Positions 48,945-58,803 of a DNA stretch of 64,000 nucleotides are shown piece after piece. Under the pieces are notes generated by a model. It saw nothing but the letters and a program-made list of their open reading frames with translations, had not been told where the DNA came from and ran no database searches. Position 1 is the stretch's first letter; each line of letters opens with the position of its first letter. Both the position numbers and the translations under genes were made by a program. Source of the stretch: Brevibacillus porteri. GTDB taxonomy: Bacteria > Bacillota > Bacilli > Brevibacillales > Brevibacillaceae. The stretch is from assembly GCF_003013475.1 (NCBI RefSeq), contig NZ_PXZO01000064.1, forward strand, positions 1-64,000. Reading direction: 5' to 3'.

Positions 48945-49070
48945 ATTCATACAAGGAATCGCCAACGATAACCATTTTGTATTTTTGCTGCGAGCACAAT
49001 TGTTTTACACTAGGTGTACCCCCACCCTAGAAGCTTCATACAACGTCGGAGAGTAGGAGAGGGAACGCTT

Positions 49071-50138
49071 ATGCTGCTACGTATTCTGTTTACATTGCTG
49101 CTCGGATCACTGGGAGGCTGGCTGTTTGCTACCATCCACAGCCCACTTCCTTGGCTGCTCGGAGCGCTAGTCACCACCGTTATCTGTAATATGCTTGGGG
49201 TCAAAAATCTTTGGATTCCCCGTTGGTTTCGTCAAGCAGGATTGACAGTGATTGGGATCACCCTTGGTCTGCGAATGACACCTGAAATCGTCGAGACGAT
49301 GACAGGGCACATCGGTTTGATGCTCATCACCACGATTTTGACCATCTTGATCAGTTTGGTGAACGCTTGGATATTTTATAAGGTCTGCCGAGTAGACGGA
49401 ATAACGGCGATCTTCAGCAATATTCCCGGCGGATTATCGGAAATGGTGTCGGTGGGGCAAACGGCGGGAGGAAATCAACAAGTCATCACGATTTTCCACT
49501 CGATCCGTGCGATCAGCGTCGTGCTTTGTACCCCTTATCTTGTGACATTTCTACCTACCCATGCTGCCATACAGACGGCTACTACAGAACACACGCTGGG
49601 GATTGGGCAGACAGTCATGCTTCTTGTGGTTGGTGTCATTGGAGCATTGATTGCGTCACGCTGTTATATACCCGCTCCGTTCTTGCTAGGTGCCTTGCTC
49701 GTGACCGCTTTGATTTCGATGAATACATCGCTTGTGGGAGAGAGTCCTGCGTTGCCAAACATCCTGGTCCAAGGGGCGCAAATATTCATCGGGGTCAGCA
49801 TCGGTCTTGGCTTCAAACGAGAGGACATCGCCAAAAACCGCCGATTCTTTCTGTTCGGTCTCATGCATTCCCTGTTTTTGTTCGTTATGGTGATCGTGCT
49901 TGCTATCGGCATTTCTTACGTGACTGCTACCGATATCGTGACGGCTATTTTGGCTACGGTGCCAGGTGGACTCGCCGAAATGAGCTTGACTGCCTTGGCG
50001 ACAGGAGCCGATCCGCTATTAGTAACGGCGTTTCATCTGTTTCGTGTGGTTCTTGTACTCACGTTGTTTTCCTTTGGTGCTCGTGCATGGACGAACCGCC
50101 ACAGCAGGATAAAACAGCCAAAGGAGACCAGCGCCTGA
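49071..50138 (+). CDS. AbrB-type membrane protein (putative transporter/regulator)
   Basis: ATG 49071 follows TAGGAGAGGG; the frame is open to 49014 without support. The 355-residue protein has two repeats of about 170 residues, each with several membrane spans and a GG motif loop: FSNIPGGLSEMVSVGQTAG (first) and LATVPGGLAEMSLTALATG (second). This is the duplicated AbrB membrane domain often found next to tripartite tricarboxylate transporters, and occurs here just before tctC. Substrate unproven. Confidence 0.88.
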   Translation: MLLRILFTLLLGSLGGWLFATIHSPLPWLLGALVTTVICNMLGVKNLWIPRWFRQAGLTVIGITLGLRMTPEIVETMTGHIGLMLITTILTILISLVNAWIFYKVCRVDGITAIFSNIPGGLSEMVSVGQTAGGNQQVITIFHSIRAISVVLCTPYLVTFLPTHAAIQTATTEHTLGIGQTVMLLVVGVIGALIASRCYIPAPFLLGALLVTALISMNTSLVGESPALPNILVQGAQIFIGVSIGLGFKREDIAKNRRFFLFGLMHSLFLFVMVIVLAIGISYVTATDIVTAILATVPGGLAEMSLTALATGADPLLVTAFHLFRVVLVLTLFSFGARAWTNRHSRIKQPKETSA

Positions 50139-50266
50139 CGCAGTTTTACAGTCGAATCAATGGCAAGGCCTGTACGTTCCCTAATCGGAAACGGCAGGTC
50201 TTATTGGCGTGAAAAAAATGAAAATAATCATAAATATGGTGTTTATCCAAATTATCTGAACAAACT

Positions 50267-50322
50267 AGGAAGCGTTTTCATCGAATGCTATGATCTCCTT
50301 AACTTATTTGAAAACGCTATCA
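50267..50322. promoter_or_regulatory. Two CcpA cre-like sites before tctC
   Basis: TGAAAACGCTATCA at 50309-50322 matches the cre consensus TGWAANCGNTNWCA completely. AGGAAGCGTTTTCA at 50267-50280 matches on the other strand at 12 of 14 bases. The first ends 19 bp before the tctC start, where CcpA would block transcription when glucose is present. Confidence 0.7.
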
Positions 50323-50340
50323 ATCGAGGGGGTTATAAAG

Positions 50341-51375
50341 ATGAAAAAAACAAACAAATGGACAAAATGGACCGGAGTACTCCTCACTACGGCAATGGCA
50401 CTTAGCCTCGCAGCCTGTGGAGGCGGCGGTGGGCAGACGGCATCCACTGGAGGAGCTTCTACCTATCCAGAAAAACCAATCTCGGTTATCGCTCCGTCGG
50501 GGGCAGGCGGCGGCTTGGATAAAACAGCGCGTTCCCTTGCAAAGGTGATGTCAGCAACGAAGCTGGTAGACAAGACGATCTCCGTCGAAAACAAGCCAGG
50601 TGGCGGACAGGCAGTTGGCTTGGCTGATTTCGTGACGCAGGACAAGAAGAACAACTATAAGCTCCTGCTTCCCTCTACACCAATCGTCATCAACAATGTG
50701 AAAAAAGAAGGAAACAGCCCGCATTCCTACAATGATATGACTCCGTTGGCACAATTGACGAAAGATTACGGCGCGATCGTAGTAGCAGCCGATTCTCCAT
50801 ACAAGGATCTGAAATCGTTAATGGATGCAATCAAAGCGGATCCAACCAAAGTAACGGTTGCAGGCGGTTCTGCTCCTGGCTCGCTTGATCACTTGACCTT
50901 TTTGATGCCAGCTGTAAAAGCGGGAATTGATCCGAAATCTGTGAAATACATTTCTTACGATGGCGGCGGAGAAGCGATCGCATCTCTCTTGGGTGGCAAT
51001 GCTGACGTACTGGCTACAGATGTATCCGGTTCCGGTGAATACTTGAAATCCGGCAAAGTAAGAATCTTGGGTGTTTCATCCCCTGAGCGTTTGAAAGGTA
51101 TGTTCAAGGACATCCCGACGTACAAAGAATCCGGTTATGACACGGAGCTGATCAACTGGCGCGGTGTATTTGGACCAAAAGACATGACGCCAGATGCTGT
51201 TGCTTACTGGGAGCAAAAATTGAAAGCGATGACAGAGACTCCTGAGTGGAAAGCAGAGCTGGAAGCAAACGGCTGGGACGATGGCTACAAAAACGGCGCA
51301 GACTTCAAGAGCTATCTGGGTGAGCAAGAAAAAATGTTCAAGGAAATCTTGGGCTTGCTCGGAATGGCGAAATAA
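50341..51375 (+). CDS. tctC: Tripartite tricarboxylate transporter substrate-binding lipoprotein (TctC/Bug family)
   Basis: ATG 50341 follows GAGGGGG. The 344-residue product starts with a lipoprotein signal (KWTGVLLTTAMALSLAAC, modified Cys26) and a flexible glycine-rich linker. The Bug family fold follows: YPEKPISVIAPSGAGGGLDKTAR, GGGQAVGLADF, and APGSLDHLTFLM. It captures a carboxylate outside the membrane and hands it to TctAB. Genes tctB and tctA follow in the usual C-B-A order. Confidence 0.93.
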   Translation: MKKTNKWTKWTGVLLTTAMALSLAACGGGGGQTASTGGASTYPEKPISVIAPSGAGGGLDKTARSLAKVMSATKLVDKTISVENKPGGGQAVGLADFVTQDKKNNYKLLLPSTPIVINNVKKEGNSPHSYNDMTPLAQLTKDYGAIVVAADSPYKDLKSLMDAIKADPTKVTVAGGSAPGSLDHLTFLMPAVKAGIDPKSVKYISYDGGGEAIASLLGGNADVLATDVSGSGEYLKSGKVRILGVSSPERLKGMFKDIPTYKESGYDTELINWRGVFGPKDMTPDAVAYWEQKLKAMTETPEWKAELEANGWDDGYKNGADFKSYLGEQEKMFKEILGLLGMAK

Positions 51376-51456
51376 AAAGGTTTGATGGGGGATGGAGAAG
51401 GAGCGATTCTTCTCCTCCTTCATTCTGGATTCTTGTACGAACAGGAGGGAACATGC

Positions 51457-51918
51457 GTGAGCAAAACATTTGACCGCTTCGCCAGTCTGGCTTTTCTCGT
51501 GTTAGGCGTAGCATTTGTGGTCGGGAGTCAAAACATCTCGGCGAGCGCTTACGGCAGCAATGTCGGACCAAACATTTTTCCGATGGGACTCGGAAGTCTT
51601 CAGATCCTGCTCAGCCTGCGATTATTTTATGAAACGTTCAAATACAAGCAAGAGGGCGAGAAAGAGAAGCAAAAGCTCGATTACAAACGGTTCCTCATCA
51701 TTCTTGTCGCGGCATTATTCTACGTATTGCTTTTAGAGGAAATCGGCTACGTGATCAGTACCTTCCTTTTTCTTTTGGTTGGATTCCAGACGATGCAAAA
51801 AGGAAAATGGCTCAATAGCGTGATCATTTCCGGTGCGTTTTCATTCGGTGTCTACTTGTTGTACGTGGAAGTTCTCGATGGCACGTTGCCCGGTTTACCA
51901 ACATGGTTAGGCTTGTAG
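51457..51918 (+). CDS. tctB: Tripartite tricarboxylate transporter small membrane subunit TctB
   Basis: The GTG at 51457 follows AGGAGGGA at eight bases; the frame is open to 51382 but that part is leader. The 153-residue protein has four spans: FASLAFLVLGVAFVVGS, PMGLGSLQILLSL, FLIILVAALFYVLLL and an end segment FSFGVYLLYVEVL, matching TctB. It stabilises the TctA channel. Stop is 12 bp before tctA. Confidence 0.9.
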   Translation: MSKTFDRFASLAFLVLGVAFVVGSQNISASAYGSNVGPNIFPMGLGSLQILLSLRLFYETFKYKQEGEKEKQKLDYKRFLIILVAALFYVLLLEEIGYVISTFLFLLVGFQTMQKGKWLNSVIISGAFSFGVYLLYVEVLDGTLPGLPTWLGL

Positions 51919-51930
51919 GAGGTGGATGAA

Positions 51931-53454
51931 ATGGGTGCGATTGATTATTTGCTGGACGGATTTGCCACTGCCCTGCAATGGCAAAATATCATCTTTGCGT
52001 TTGTCGGCGTCTTGATCGGGACAGTAGTCGGGGTATTACCAGGGATTGGGCCAATCAGTGGTGTGGCCTTGTTGATTCCAGTGACAGCTTCGTTGACGAG
52101 TGGACTGCCGCCAGAAGCAGCGGCGACCAGCGCCATTATTTTGCTGGCAGGGGTTTACTACGGAGCGATGTACGGTGGCTCTACCACTTCGATTTTGTTG
52201 AATACACCTGGTGAGTCATCTTCTGTTGTTACTGTACTGGACGGATACCCGATGGCCAAGCAGGGAAGAGCGGGAGTTGCTCTCTCCATCGCTGCGATTG
52301 GTTCGTTTTTTGCCGGGCTTGTCTCGCTTGTCGGTCTGGTATTTTTGGCAGAGCCACTCTCTGAAGTAGCGCTCAAGCTCAGTCCAGCAGATGAGTTTTC
52401 GCTGATGATCTTGGGGTTGTGTGCACTGAGCGGGTTGGCAGGCAAGTCCGTCACGAAAGCATTGATGATGACGGTTTTCGGCTTATTGATCGCGACGATC
52501 GGGCTGGACAATGTATCTGGCGTGGCGCGTTTTACCTTTGATATGCCAGAGCTTTATTCCGGTTTGGAATTCTTGACGATTGCCGTTGGGGTATTTGCAC
52601 TCGGGGAAGTGTTCAAGACGATCCTCGAACGTGATATCAATGAGGGGGAGATCGCCAAAATCTCCCGAATTTTACCGACCAAGCAAGACCTGAAGGAAAG
52701 TGCCGGACCGATTCTCCGCGGATCGCTGGTTGGCTTTTTTAAAGGTATTGTTCCTGGTTCTGGTGCAACTCTGGCATCCTTCCTCGCTTATTTGCTGGAA
52801 AAGAAAATCAGTAAAACGCCTGAAAAATTCGGCAAAGGGGCGATCGCTGGGGTAGCGGCTCCAGAGTCGGCGAATAATGCAGCATCTGGCGGAGCGATGA
52901 TACCACTTCTGACCTTGGGGATTCCGGGTACAGGGACGACAGCGGTATTGATGGGCGCACTGATTATGTACAACGTGCAGCCAGGTCCGCTCTTGTTTGA
53001 AGATCATCCGAGCATCGCTTGGGGCTTGATTGCCAGCATGTTCATCGGAAACGTGATGCTCTTGATCCTCAATATGCCGCTCGTAAAGGTGTTTGCGAAG
53101 CTGATTGAGACACCGCCTAAATATTTGATTCCTATGATCGTTGCCATTTCCGTGTTTGGTGTATACGCAGTCCGTGTCTCCGTATTTGATCTAGTCTTGC
53201 TGCTCCTCTGTGGACTCGTGGGTTACTTTTTGGCGAAAAACGATTTCCCAATGGCTCCACTCGTTCTTGGCTTGGTCTTGGGTCCGATGATTGAAAATAA
53301 TTTGCGACGCGCGTTGACGACGTCCAATGGTGATTTTTCTATCTTTATTCAAAAGCCAGTATCGCTGGTGTTTCTGATCATTGCGGTTCTCTGGATCACC
53401 GTTCCCTTGATCATGAAAATGAGAGGGAAGAAAGTAATCGTGAACGAAGAATAG
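51931..53454 (+). CDS. tctA: Tripartite tricarboxylate transporter large membrane subunit TctA
   Basis: ATG 51931 is six bases after AGGAGGTG; the in-frame ATG at 51922 overlaps the ribosome site. The 507-residue protein has about twelve spans and the TctA signatures GVLPGIGPISGVALLIP near the start, YYGAMYGGSTTSILLNTPGE and the second-half repeat GIVPGSGATLASFLAY. It forms the secondary transport channel for tri- or dicarboxylates with TctB and TctC. Confidence 0.95.
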   Translation: MGAIDYLLDGFATALQWQNIIFAFVGVLIGTVVGVLPGIGPISGVALLIPVTASLTSGLPPEAAATSAIILLAGVYYGAMYGGSTTSILLNTPGESSSVVTVLDGYPMAKQGRAGVALSIAAIGSFFAGLVSLVGLVFLAEPLSEVALKLSPADEFSLMILGLCALSGLAGKSVTKALMMTVFGLLIATIGLDNVSGVARFTFDMPELYSGLEFLTIAVGVFALGEVFKTILERDINEGEIAKISRILPTKQDLKESAGPILRGSLVGFFKGIVPGSGATLASFLAYLLEKKISKTPEKFGKGAIAGVAAPESANNAASGGAMIPLLTLGIPGTGTTAVLMGALIMYNVQPGPLLFEDHPSIAWGLIASMFIGNVMLLILNMPLVKVFAKLIETPPKYLIPMIVAISVFGVYAVRVSVFDLVLLLLCGLVGYFLAKNDFPMAPLVLGLVLGPMIENNLRRALTTSNGDFSIFIQKPVSLVFLIIAVLWITVPLIMKMRGKKVIVNEE

Positions 53455-53477
53455 AAGAATAGGGGAGGGCGATTCTC

Positions 53478-54260
53478 ATGCGCGATGACAAAAAGATCAA
53501 AGAGGAAGTCAGACAGCAGTTCGGTGCGAATGCCGAAAAGTATGTGAATAGCCAGACGCATGCTACGGGAGAGGATCTCGCTCTCCTGCAGCCTTGGCTG
53601 AATCCTTCGCCTGATTGGGTATTTCTCGATGTGGCAACGGGTGGCGGTCATCTAACCAAGGCAATTGCTCCACATGTCGGTCAAGTCTTTGCGACCGATT
53701 TGACGCAGCCGATGCTCGCAGCGGCGCGAAACCATCTGAAATTTCACGTAAGCAATGTCTTTTATGTAGTCGCGGATGCGGAAGCACTTCCGTTTTTGAG
53801 TGAAACCTTTGATGCAGTCGGGTGCAGAATCGCGGCTCATCACTTCCCGAACCCAGAGGCGTTTGTAAAAGAAGTGGCCCGTGTCCTAAAGCCGGGTGGA
53901 AAATTTGTGCTGATCGACAATATCGCAGCAGAGGATGAAAAGCTCGATCAATTTGTGAATACGCTGGAGAAACTTCGAGATCACAGTCATGTACGAAGCT
54001 ACTCACGGTCCGAATGGTTAGCATGGATAGAGCAAGAGGGACTGGTGGAGAGTCATTCGCGCATCCGCAAAAAGACGTTCCCGTATGCGACTTGGGTCAG
54101 ACGTACGACTGAGACTGAGGAGCAGGTTGAGCAAGTAACCGCGCATATCACAAGCGCCGATGAGAAAATCCAAGCCTACTTCGCGGTTGAAAAAGAAGGA
54201 GAGCAAGTCGTTTCCATCCAAGTTGATGAGTGGATGGCGTTGTTTGAGAAACCAGAATGA
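53478..54260 (+). CDS. Class I SAM-dependent methyltransferase
   Basis: ATG 53478 follows GGGGAGGGCG. The 260-residue enzyme has motif I LDVATGGGHLTKAIAPHVG (about 49-67), acidic DL after strand 2 (ATDLTQPML), and the post-I VADAEALPF and ARVLKPGGKFVLIDN segments, typical of the YcgJ/UbiE-like group. Small-molecule substrate unknown. A terminator follows the gene. Confidence 0.88.
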   Translation: MRDDKKIKEEVRQQFGANAEKYVNSQTHATGEDLALLQPWLNPSPDWVFLDVATGGGHLTKAIAPHVGQVFATDLTQPMLAAARNHLKFHVSNVFYVVADAEALPFLSETFDAVGCRIAAHHFPNPEAFVKEVARVLKPGGKFVLIDNIAAEDEKLDQFVNTLEKLRDHSHVRSYSRSEWLAWIEQEGLVESHSRIRKKTFPYATWVRRTTETEEQVEQVTAHITSADEKIQAYFAVEKEGEQVVSIQVDEWMALFEKPE

Positions 54261-54284
54261 TCAGGACGATGCTTCTAAGCTGGT

Positions 54285-54320
54285 CCCCGCTTACAATCAA
54301 GCGGGGGCTTGTTCTTTTTT
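54285..54320 (+). terminator. Rho-independent terminator
   Basis: CCCCGCTT pairs with AAGCGGGG around a six-base loop, followed by a T-rich run. Confidence 0.88.
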
Positions 54321-54495
54321 GTATGGGTACCTAAGTAACGATTCGTAATGATAAGGGGCCTTTCAAGACGGTTTTTTGGCATTATATTTTTGATATCTTG
54401 CTTCTGTATTTACTATTCGTTTGAATTCGGTCAATATAGAGTACAAATGGTCTATATGAAGGAAAATATGCTACTATAACCACAGGAGGTATGTG

Positions 54496-54948
54496 ATGGA
54501 TGAGGTTGACCTGAGAATTGTTCAATTGCTCGAGGAAAACGGAAGGATATCTCACGAGGAAATCAGCAAGCTGCTGCACATCTCGCGACCAGCTGTCCAC
54601 CAACGGGTTTCCAAGCTTGAAAAGAATGGCGTTATCAAGGGATACCGTGGCGTCATTGACTGGAGAAAATTAGAGCAAAGGCTGAAGGTATTGATTTTCG
54701 TCAAAGCAAGATGTCAGGATTTCAAAGAAATCACAGCAAAGATTGTGAACGTTCAGGTACCAAACGTGACCATTATCGAATGCCAGCGGCTCGCGGGAGA
54801 GTGGTGTATGATGCTAAAAGTACGTGCGACGGCACCGGAAGATATCACCAATCTGATCGATGAAATGGTCCAGTATGACGAAATACTGGAAACCTCCACG
54901 ACCTTCATCTTGTCGACGATCTACGAGGATGGTAGGAAAGAAATTTGA
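54496..54948 (+). CDS. Lrp/AsnC family transcriptional regulator
   Basis: ATG 54496 follows AGGAGGT at five bases (GTG 54493 is too close). The 150-residue protein has an N-terminal helix-turn-helix (LRIVQLLEENGRISHEEISKLLHISRPAVHQRVSKLEKNGVI) and a C-terminal RAM domain (about 60-140, GEWCMMLKVRATAPEDI). It likely controls the EamA exporter gene 19 bp downstream, in response to an amino acid. Confidence 0.92.
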   Translation: MDEVDLRIVQLLEENGRISHEEISKLLHISRPAVHQRVSKLEKNGVIKGYRGVIDWRKLEQRLKVLIFVKARCQDFKEITAKIVNVQVPNVTIIECQRLAGEWCMMLKVRATAPEDITNLIDEMVQYDEILETSTTFILSTIYEDGRKEI

Positions 54949-54967
54949 AAGCCAGGGTGGAAACACA

Positions 54968-55933
54968 ATGACAGGAAAAAAAGATTCGAAATTATTTGTC
55001 GTTACAATTGCGTTGCTAGCGGTCTACCTGTTTTGGGGAGGCACTTATCTCGGAATGAAGATCGCTATTGAATCGATGCCACCCTTTATTATGGCGGGGG
55101 CGCGATTTTTTCTGGCGGGATTGGTCCTGTTCCTGATTGGGCGTTGGAAAGGAGCAGAGCTGCCGAGTGCAGCAGAATGGAGAGGGGCTGGAATAGTTGG
55201 GGCGCTGCTGCTTCTCGGTGGTAACGGTGTAGTTGCATGGGCACAACTCAAGGTACCGTCAGCAATCGCGTCCTTGCTAATCGCTACGGTTCCATTATGG
55301 ATTCTCGTTTTCAACTGGATCGGTGGCAGCAAGCAAAAGCCAACTGTTGGAGTCATGGGAGGAATCCTGTTTGGCTTGGCGGGGATCGCTGTGTTGGTTG
55401 TCCATCCCGAGGGAACAGGCAATAAAGGGATCGACACGATCGGAATCGTGGCGCTTCTGTTTGCCTCGATCTGCTGGTCAGTGGGATCGCTGTATTCGCG
55501 CAATGCAAAGCTCCCAGCATCGCCTGTGATGGCGACGGCCTTGCAAATGATCATCGGAGGAAGCTTGCTGGGGATCGCGTCGCTGTTTCTCGACGATTGG
55601 ACGAAGCTGCATATAACGGAGATTTCCCTGCGTTCCTGGATTGCTTTTGGTTATTTAGTTGGATTTGGTTCTATTGTCGCCTACACGGCGTACATTTGGC
55701 TTTTGAAAAATGCAGAGCCTTCTCTGGTCTCCACGTACGCCTATGTGAACCCGATTGTCGCAGTATTTCTAGGCTGGCTGATCGCTGATGAACAATTGAC
55801 AAGCCAAACCTTGATTGCTGCTGTCATGATCATCGCAGCCGTTGCCATCATCACGATGTTTCGGGAAAAGAGTCCAGGTGCGACAAAACCAGTAGCAAGA
55901 AAAGAAAAAGGGAAGCTTCAGGTTCATAAATGA
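54968..55933 (+). CDS. EamA/DMT family exporter
   Basis: ATG 54968 follows AGGGTGG; a longer upstream frame overlaps the Lrp gene and is shadow. The 321-residue protein has ten spans in two EamA repeats: LFWGGTYLGMKIAIESMPPF (first) and the second from IGIVALLFASICWSVGSLYS with GFGSIVAYTAYIWLLKN. Members export amino acids or metabolites. The Lrp regulator upstream fits an amino-acid exporter. Confidence 0.93.
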   Translation: MTGKKDSKLFVVTIALLAVYLFWGGTYLGMKIAIESMPPFIMAGARFFLAGLVLFLIGRWKGAELPSAAEWRGAGIVGALLLLGGNGVVAWAQLKVPSAIASLLIATVPLWILVFNWIGGSKQKPTVGVMGGILFGLAGIAVLVVHPEGTGNKGIDTIGIVALLFASICWSVGSLYSRNAKLPASPVMATALQMIIGGSLLGIASLFLDDWTKLHITEISLRSWIAFGYLVGFGSIVAYTAYIWLLKNAEPSLVSTYAYVNPIVAVFLGWLIADEQLTSQTLIAAVMIIAAVAIITMFREKSPGATKPVARKEKGKLQVHK

Positions 55934-55950
55934 AGCTTCCCCTTCTTTTT
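55910..55950. terminator. Terminator between EamA and the response regulator
   Basis: GGGAAGCTTCA pairs with TGAAGCTTCCC around a ten-base loop, followed by T on the + strand. The 3' arm includes the EamA stop codon. Confidence 0.75.
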
Positions 55951-55961
55951 GCCATCAGGCA

Positions 55962-56681
55962 TTATTTGGCCGTTTTTTGCGGTACCCAGCGGTATTTTCG
56001 TTCCGGACGCCCGACGGTTCCATAGAACGTCTCGACAGTCACTTCATTAATAGAGACGAGAAATTCGAGGTATCTGCGCACCGTCGAATGGCTCATGCCA
56101 GCAAGTGCAGCCAAATCATCGGCATTCATGCTTTGAGTGGTCTCCTGCATCTTGTCCCGGATCAGCTTTAACGTCAGCTTGTCGATGCCTTTCGGGAGTG
56201 TAGTGACAGTCTCAACAGTTTTGGTAGCAGGAGTGTGTGCGGCTTTTGTAAACAGCTTGTCCACTGCTGTTTGATCAATGGTTGTATGCTGCTGCAGCTG
56301 ACGTCTCGTATTTGCATATTGCTCCAAGGTAGACATGAATTTATCGATCATAATCGGCTTGATGATGTAGCTGTATGCCCCGCCACGTATCGCTTCTCTC
56401 ACGGTTTCCACATCGTTTGCGGCTGTGATCATGACGACATCGATCCCGCGAAAATGCTTCCGTACTTCACGCAACAGGTCAATCCCGTTCATATCTGGCA
56501 AATAAATATCCAAGAGCAGAACATCCGGCGTAACGACGTGAAGCATCTCCAATGCCTGTTTTCCAGTCGTGGCCGTGGCAATAATCTGGAATCCTTCCAG
56601 TTTACTTGTGAATTGTTCATAGATTCTAGCTGCAATTTCGTCATCTTCCACGATCATGACGGTAATGGGTTTCTCAGACAT
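55962..56681 (-). CDS. Response regulator, CitT/DcuR family
   Basis: The 239-residue protein has a receiver domain (1-120): EDDE acidic pair, phosphorylated aspartate in LLLDIYLPD and the lysine in YIIKPI. The C-terminal part holds a helix-turn-helix (DDLAALAGMSHSTVRRYLEFL), as in CitT/DctR/MalR regulators of carboxylate uptake. It overlaps the kinase gene by 8 bp. With a tct transporter 2.5 kb away, carboxylate sensing is a fair inference. Confidence 0.93.
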   Translation of the reverse strand: MSEKPITVMIVEDDEIAARIYEQFTSKLEGFQIIATATTGKQALEMLHVVTPDVLLLDIYLPDMNGIDLLREVRKHFRGIDVVMITAANDVETVREAIRGGAYSYIIKPIMIDKFMSTLEQYANTRRQLQQHTTIDQTAVDKLFTKAAHTPATKTVETVTTLPKGIDKLTLKLIRDKMQETTQSMNADDLAALAGMSHSTVRRYLEFLVSINEVTVETFYGTVGRPERKYRWVPQKTAK

Positions 56682-58302
56682 GGTGGATTGCCTCCTCTCT
56701 ACTTACTTCGTCCCATTTCTTGGGGACGACGACGGTGAAACGCGCTCCGCCAAGGTCACTTTTTCCGAGTGAAATTTGCCCCTCTAACACCTCGATGGCG
56801 TTTTTCACAATAGCCAAACCGAGTCCTCGATTTTCACCTGATTTCGTAGTGACACCGCTTTCAAAGATGCGGGGCTCCAATTCTTTTGATACCCCATGTC
56901 CATTGTCTTCGATGTCAAAAATAATATCGCCACCTAAATCAGTAAAGGATACGTGGACCATTGCGTCAGAGCCTTTGTATTCGAGGGCAGCTTCCATCGC
57001 GTTGTCGATCAAATTGCCGAGAATAGTGACCAATACCTTTGTATCCAAGCTGTCAGGTACATTTCCCAAATAGCTGTCCTGATCAATTTCGAGTAGTACC
57101 TTCAGCTCTTTGGAGCGATTGATTTTCCCTAGCAGACAAGCTGCGATGAAGGGCTCTTTGACTGAACTCATAATAAAGGCGAGAATATCTTGCCGTTCCT
57201 TTACTTCATCGGTGATGAGTTCGGTTGCTTTGTCGTACTCCTTTAGCTTGAGGAGACCGTAAATGGTGTTCAAACGATTTAAATATTCGTGATTTTGTGC
57301 ACGCATATTGTCCGAAAAGGAACTGATTTTCGTAATTTCTTCGGTGAGTTGCTCGATCTCAGACTCTGGACGAAATGTGAAGACCACGCCTCTGATTTCA
57401 TTATTGCTCAAAATAGGAGAGTAGTCGGTTATAAAAATTTCATGCCCCAGCAAAATTTTGTAGTTCATTTCTTGTGTATTTCGATTGACAGAATGAATGA
57501 TGTCGCTTAATTGCGGGCTAGCGATCGATTTGCCTACGGTCAAATCTTCTTGGAGGAGGGAACGTGCGCGTTTATTCATCGAGACGACACGCCCTTGCAT
57601 ATCGACTGCTACCGTAGCATCGCGAATCGATTCAAGAATAGCTGCTTTTTCCGTAAACAAAAATGAGATTTCTTCTGGCTCCAGACCAAAGATCAATCGC
57701 TTGACTCGTCGGGCAATGATAATCGCGCCAATAATTCCGATAACCAGCAGCACCAGGGATAAGGCAACGACCCTTTCCTTGTATTCCGCGACCTTTTTCT
57801 CTACATCACTCATCACATAGCCGACAGAGGAGACACCGATTGTTTCCCCTTGCTTGTTGACGATCGGTGTTTTTGCTTTGATGGCTGGACCTGAAATGCC
57901 TGTCCCCCGATAAATGACCGAGCGATTTTCTAAGAATACGGGGTCATTGCTGGTTCCCATCGGTAATCCAATCTGCTTTGGGTCGTAGTGAGAGTACCGA
58001 ATACCGTCCTTGTTTCCAATCACGACATAGCTGGCGCCCGTTTCCATCCGAATGGTTTCGGCTATCGGTTGAATGGTCTTGGAAGGGTCATCCGTTTCAA
58101 AAGCTGCAATAATGCGTTCGTCCATGGCAGATAGCTTGGCGACCGTCATGGCTTGCTGTCCAATATATCGATCCAAAATGTCATCTAATATGAAGGAAAA
58201 TAAGGCAGTTCCTATTCCCATACTGATCAGGACAACGATGGAAATGAGCAGAACCATTTGAGTCAAGAGGCTGATGCGGGCTTTTTTGGGTGTATGAACC
58301 AT
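56674..58302 (-). CDS. Sensor histidine kinase, CitS/DcuS family
   Basis: I use ATG 58302, seven bases after AAGGTGG, over the TTG at 58308. The 542-residue kinase has a first span (LLTQMVLLISIVVLISMGIG), an outer PDC/Cache domain (about 40-175, RYSHYDPKQIGLPMGTSNDP), a second span, a PAS domain (about 215-310), the histidine in AQNHEYLNRLNTIYGLL, the N box GNLIDNAMEAALE and G boxes GHGVS and NRGLGLAIVK. Its family binds citrate, malate or fumarate. Confidence 0.94.
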   Translation of the reverse strand: MVHTPKKARISLLTQMVLLISIVVLISMGIGTALFSFILDDILDRYIGQQAMTVAKLSAMDERIIAAFETDDPSKTIQPIAETIRMETGASYVVIGNKDGIRYSHYDPKQIGLPMGTSNDPVFLENRSVIYRGTGISGPAIKAKTPIVNKQGETIGVSSVGYVMSDVEKKVAEYKERVVALSLVLLVIGIIGAIIIARRVKRLIFGLEPEEISFLFTEKAAILESIRDATVAVDMQGRVVSMNKRARSLLQEDLTVGKSIASPQLSDIIHSVNRNTQEMNYKILLGHEIFITDYSPILSNNEIRGVVFTFRPESEIEQLTEEITKISSFSDNMRAQNHEYLNRLNTIYGLLKLKEYDKATELITDEVKERQDILAFIMSSVKEPFIAACLLGKINRSKELKVLLEIDQDSYLGNVPDSLDTKVLVTILGNLIDNAMEAALEYKGSDAMVHVSFTDLGGDIIFDIEDNGHGVSKELEPRIFESGVTTKSGENRGLGLAIVKNAIEVLEGQISLGKSDLGGARFTVVVPKKWDEVSREEAIHHV

Positions 58303-58567
58303 GGGCAAACCACCTTCGATGACAGTTCAAGATGTTAGGAATGTTGAAACCGTTTTCTTTATTTATTATAACAATAACGCTTTCACATTTGTGACACAAA
58401 GTAAAAATGTAAAAATACGATAAACAATAGGTTTATGAAAAAAGTTTTGACAATTTTTTTATAAAAAATTGAACAAAATATGAACAACAAGTGAATATTA
58501 TGTTACAATAAGAGTATCAAACAAAAACGGTCACGCAAAAAATCTATGATGATAGGGGTTTTGTGTT

Positions 58568-58780
58568 ATGAATAACGATCGAAAAGCAGCGGATGTATTA
58601 AGATGGATGGCATGGACAGCACTATTTGCCGGTGCTATTATTATGGCTTTCACTGCAAGCGATTTCAGATCGCAGAACTTGCCGTTGATGGTGTCGATCG
58701 GATTTTTGATCGCTGGCATGAATATTTTCATTATGAGCACGGTGTTTCGCTTAATGACACTAAAAAGAACGGACGCCTAA
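58568..58780 (+). CDS. Small two-span membrane protein, unknown
   Basis: ATG 58568 has only a weak ribosome site (ATAGGGG, long spacing). The 70-residue product has two spans (WMAWTALFAGAIIMAFT; LMVSIGFLIAGMNIFIMSTVF) and short charged ends. A TACAAT box at 58504-58509 could serve its promoter. It is followed by two terminators. No family known to me. Confidence 0.65.
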   Translation: MNNDRKAADVLRWMAWTALFAGAIIMAFTASDFRSQNLPLMVSIGFLIAGMNIFIMSTVFRLMTLKRTDA

Positions 58781-58803
58781 CAAGATAAAAATAGTCCCGT
58801 AGA

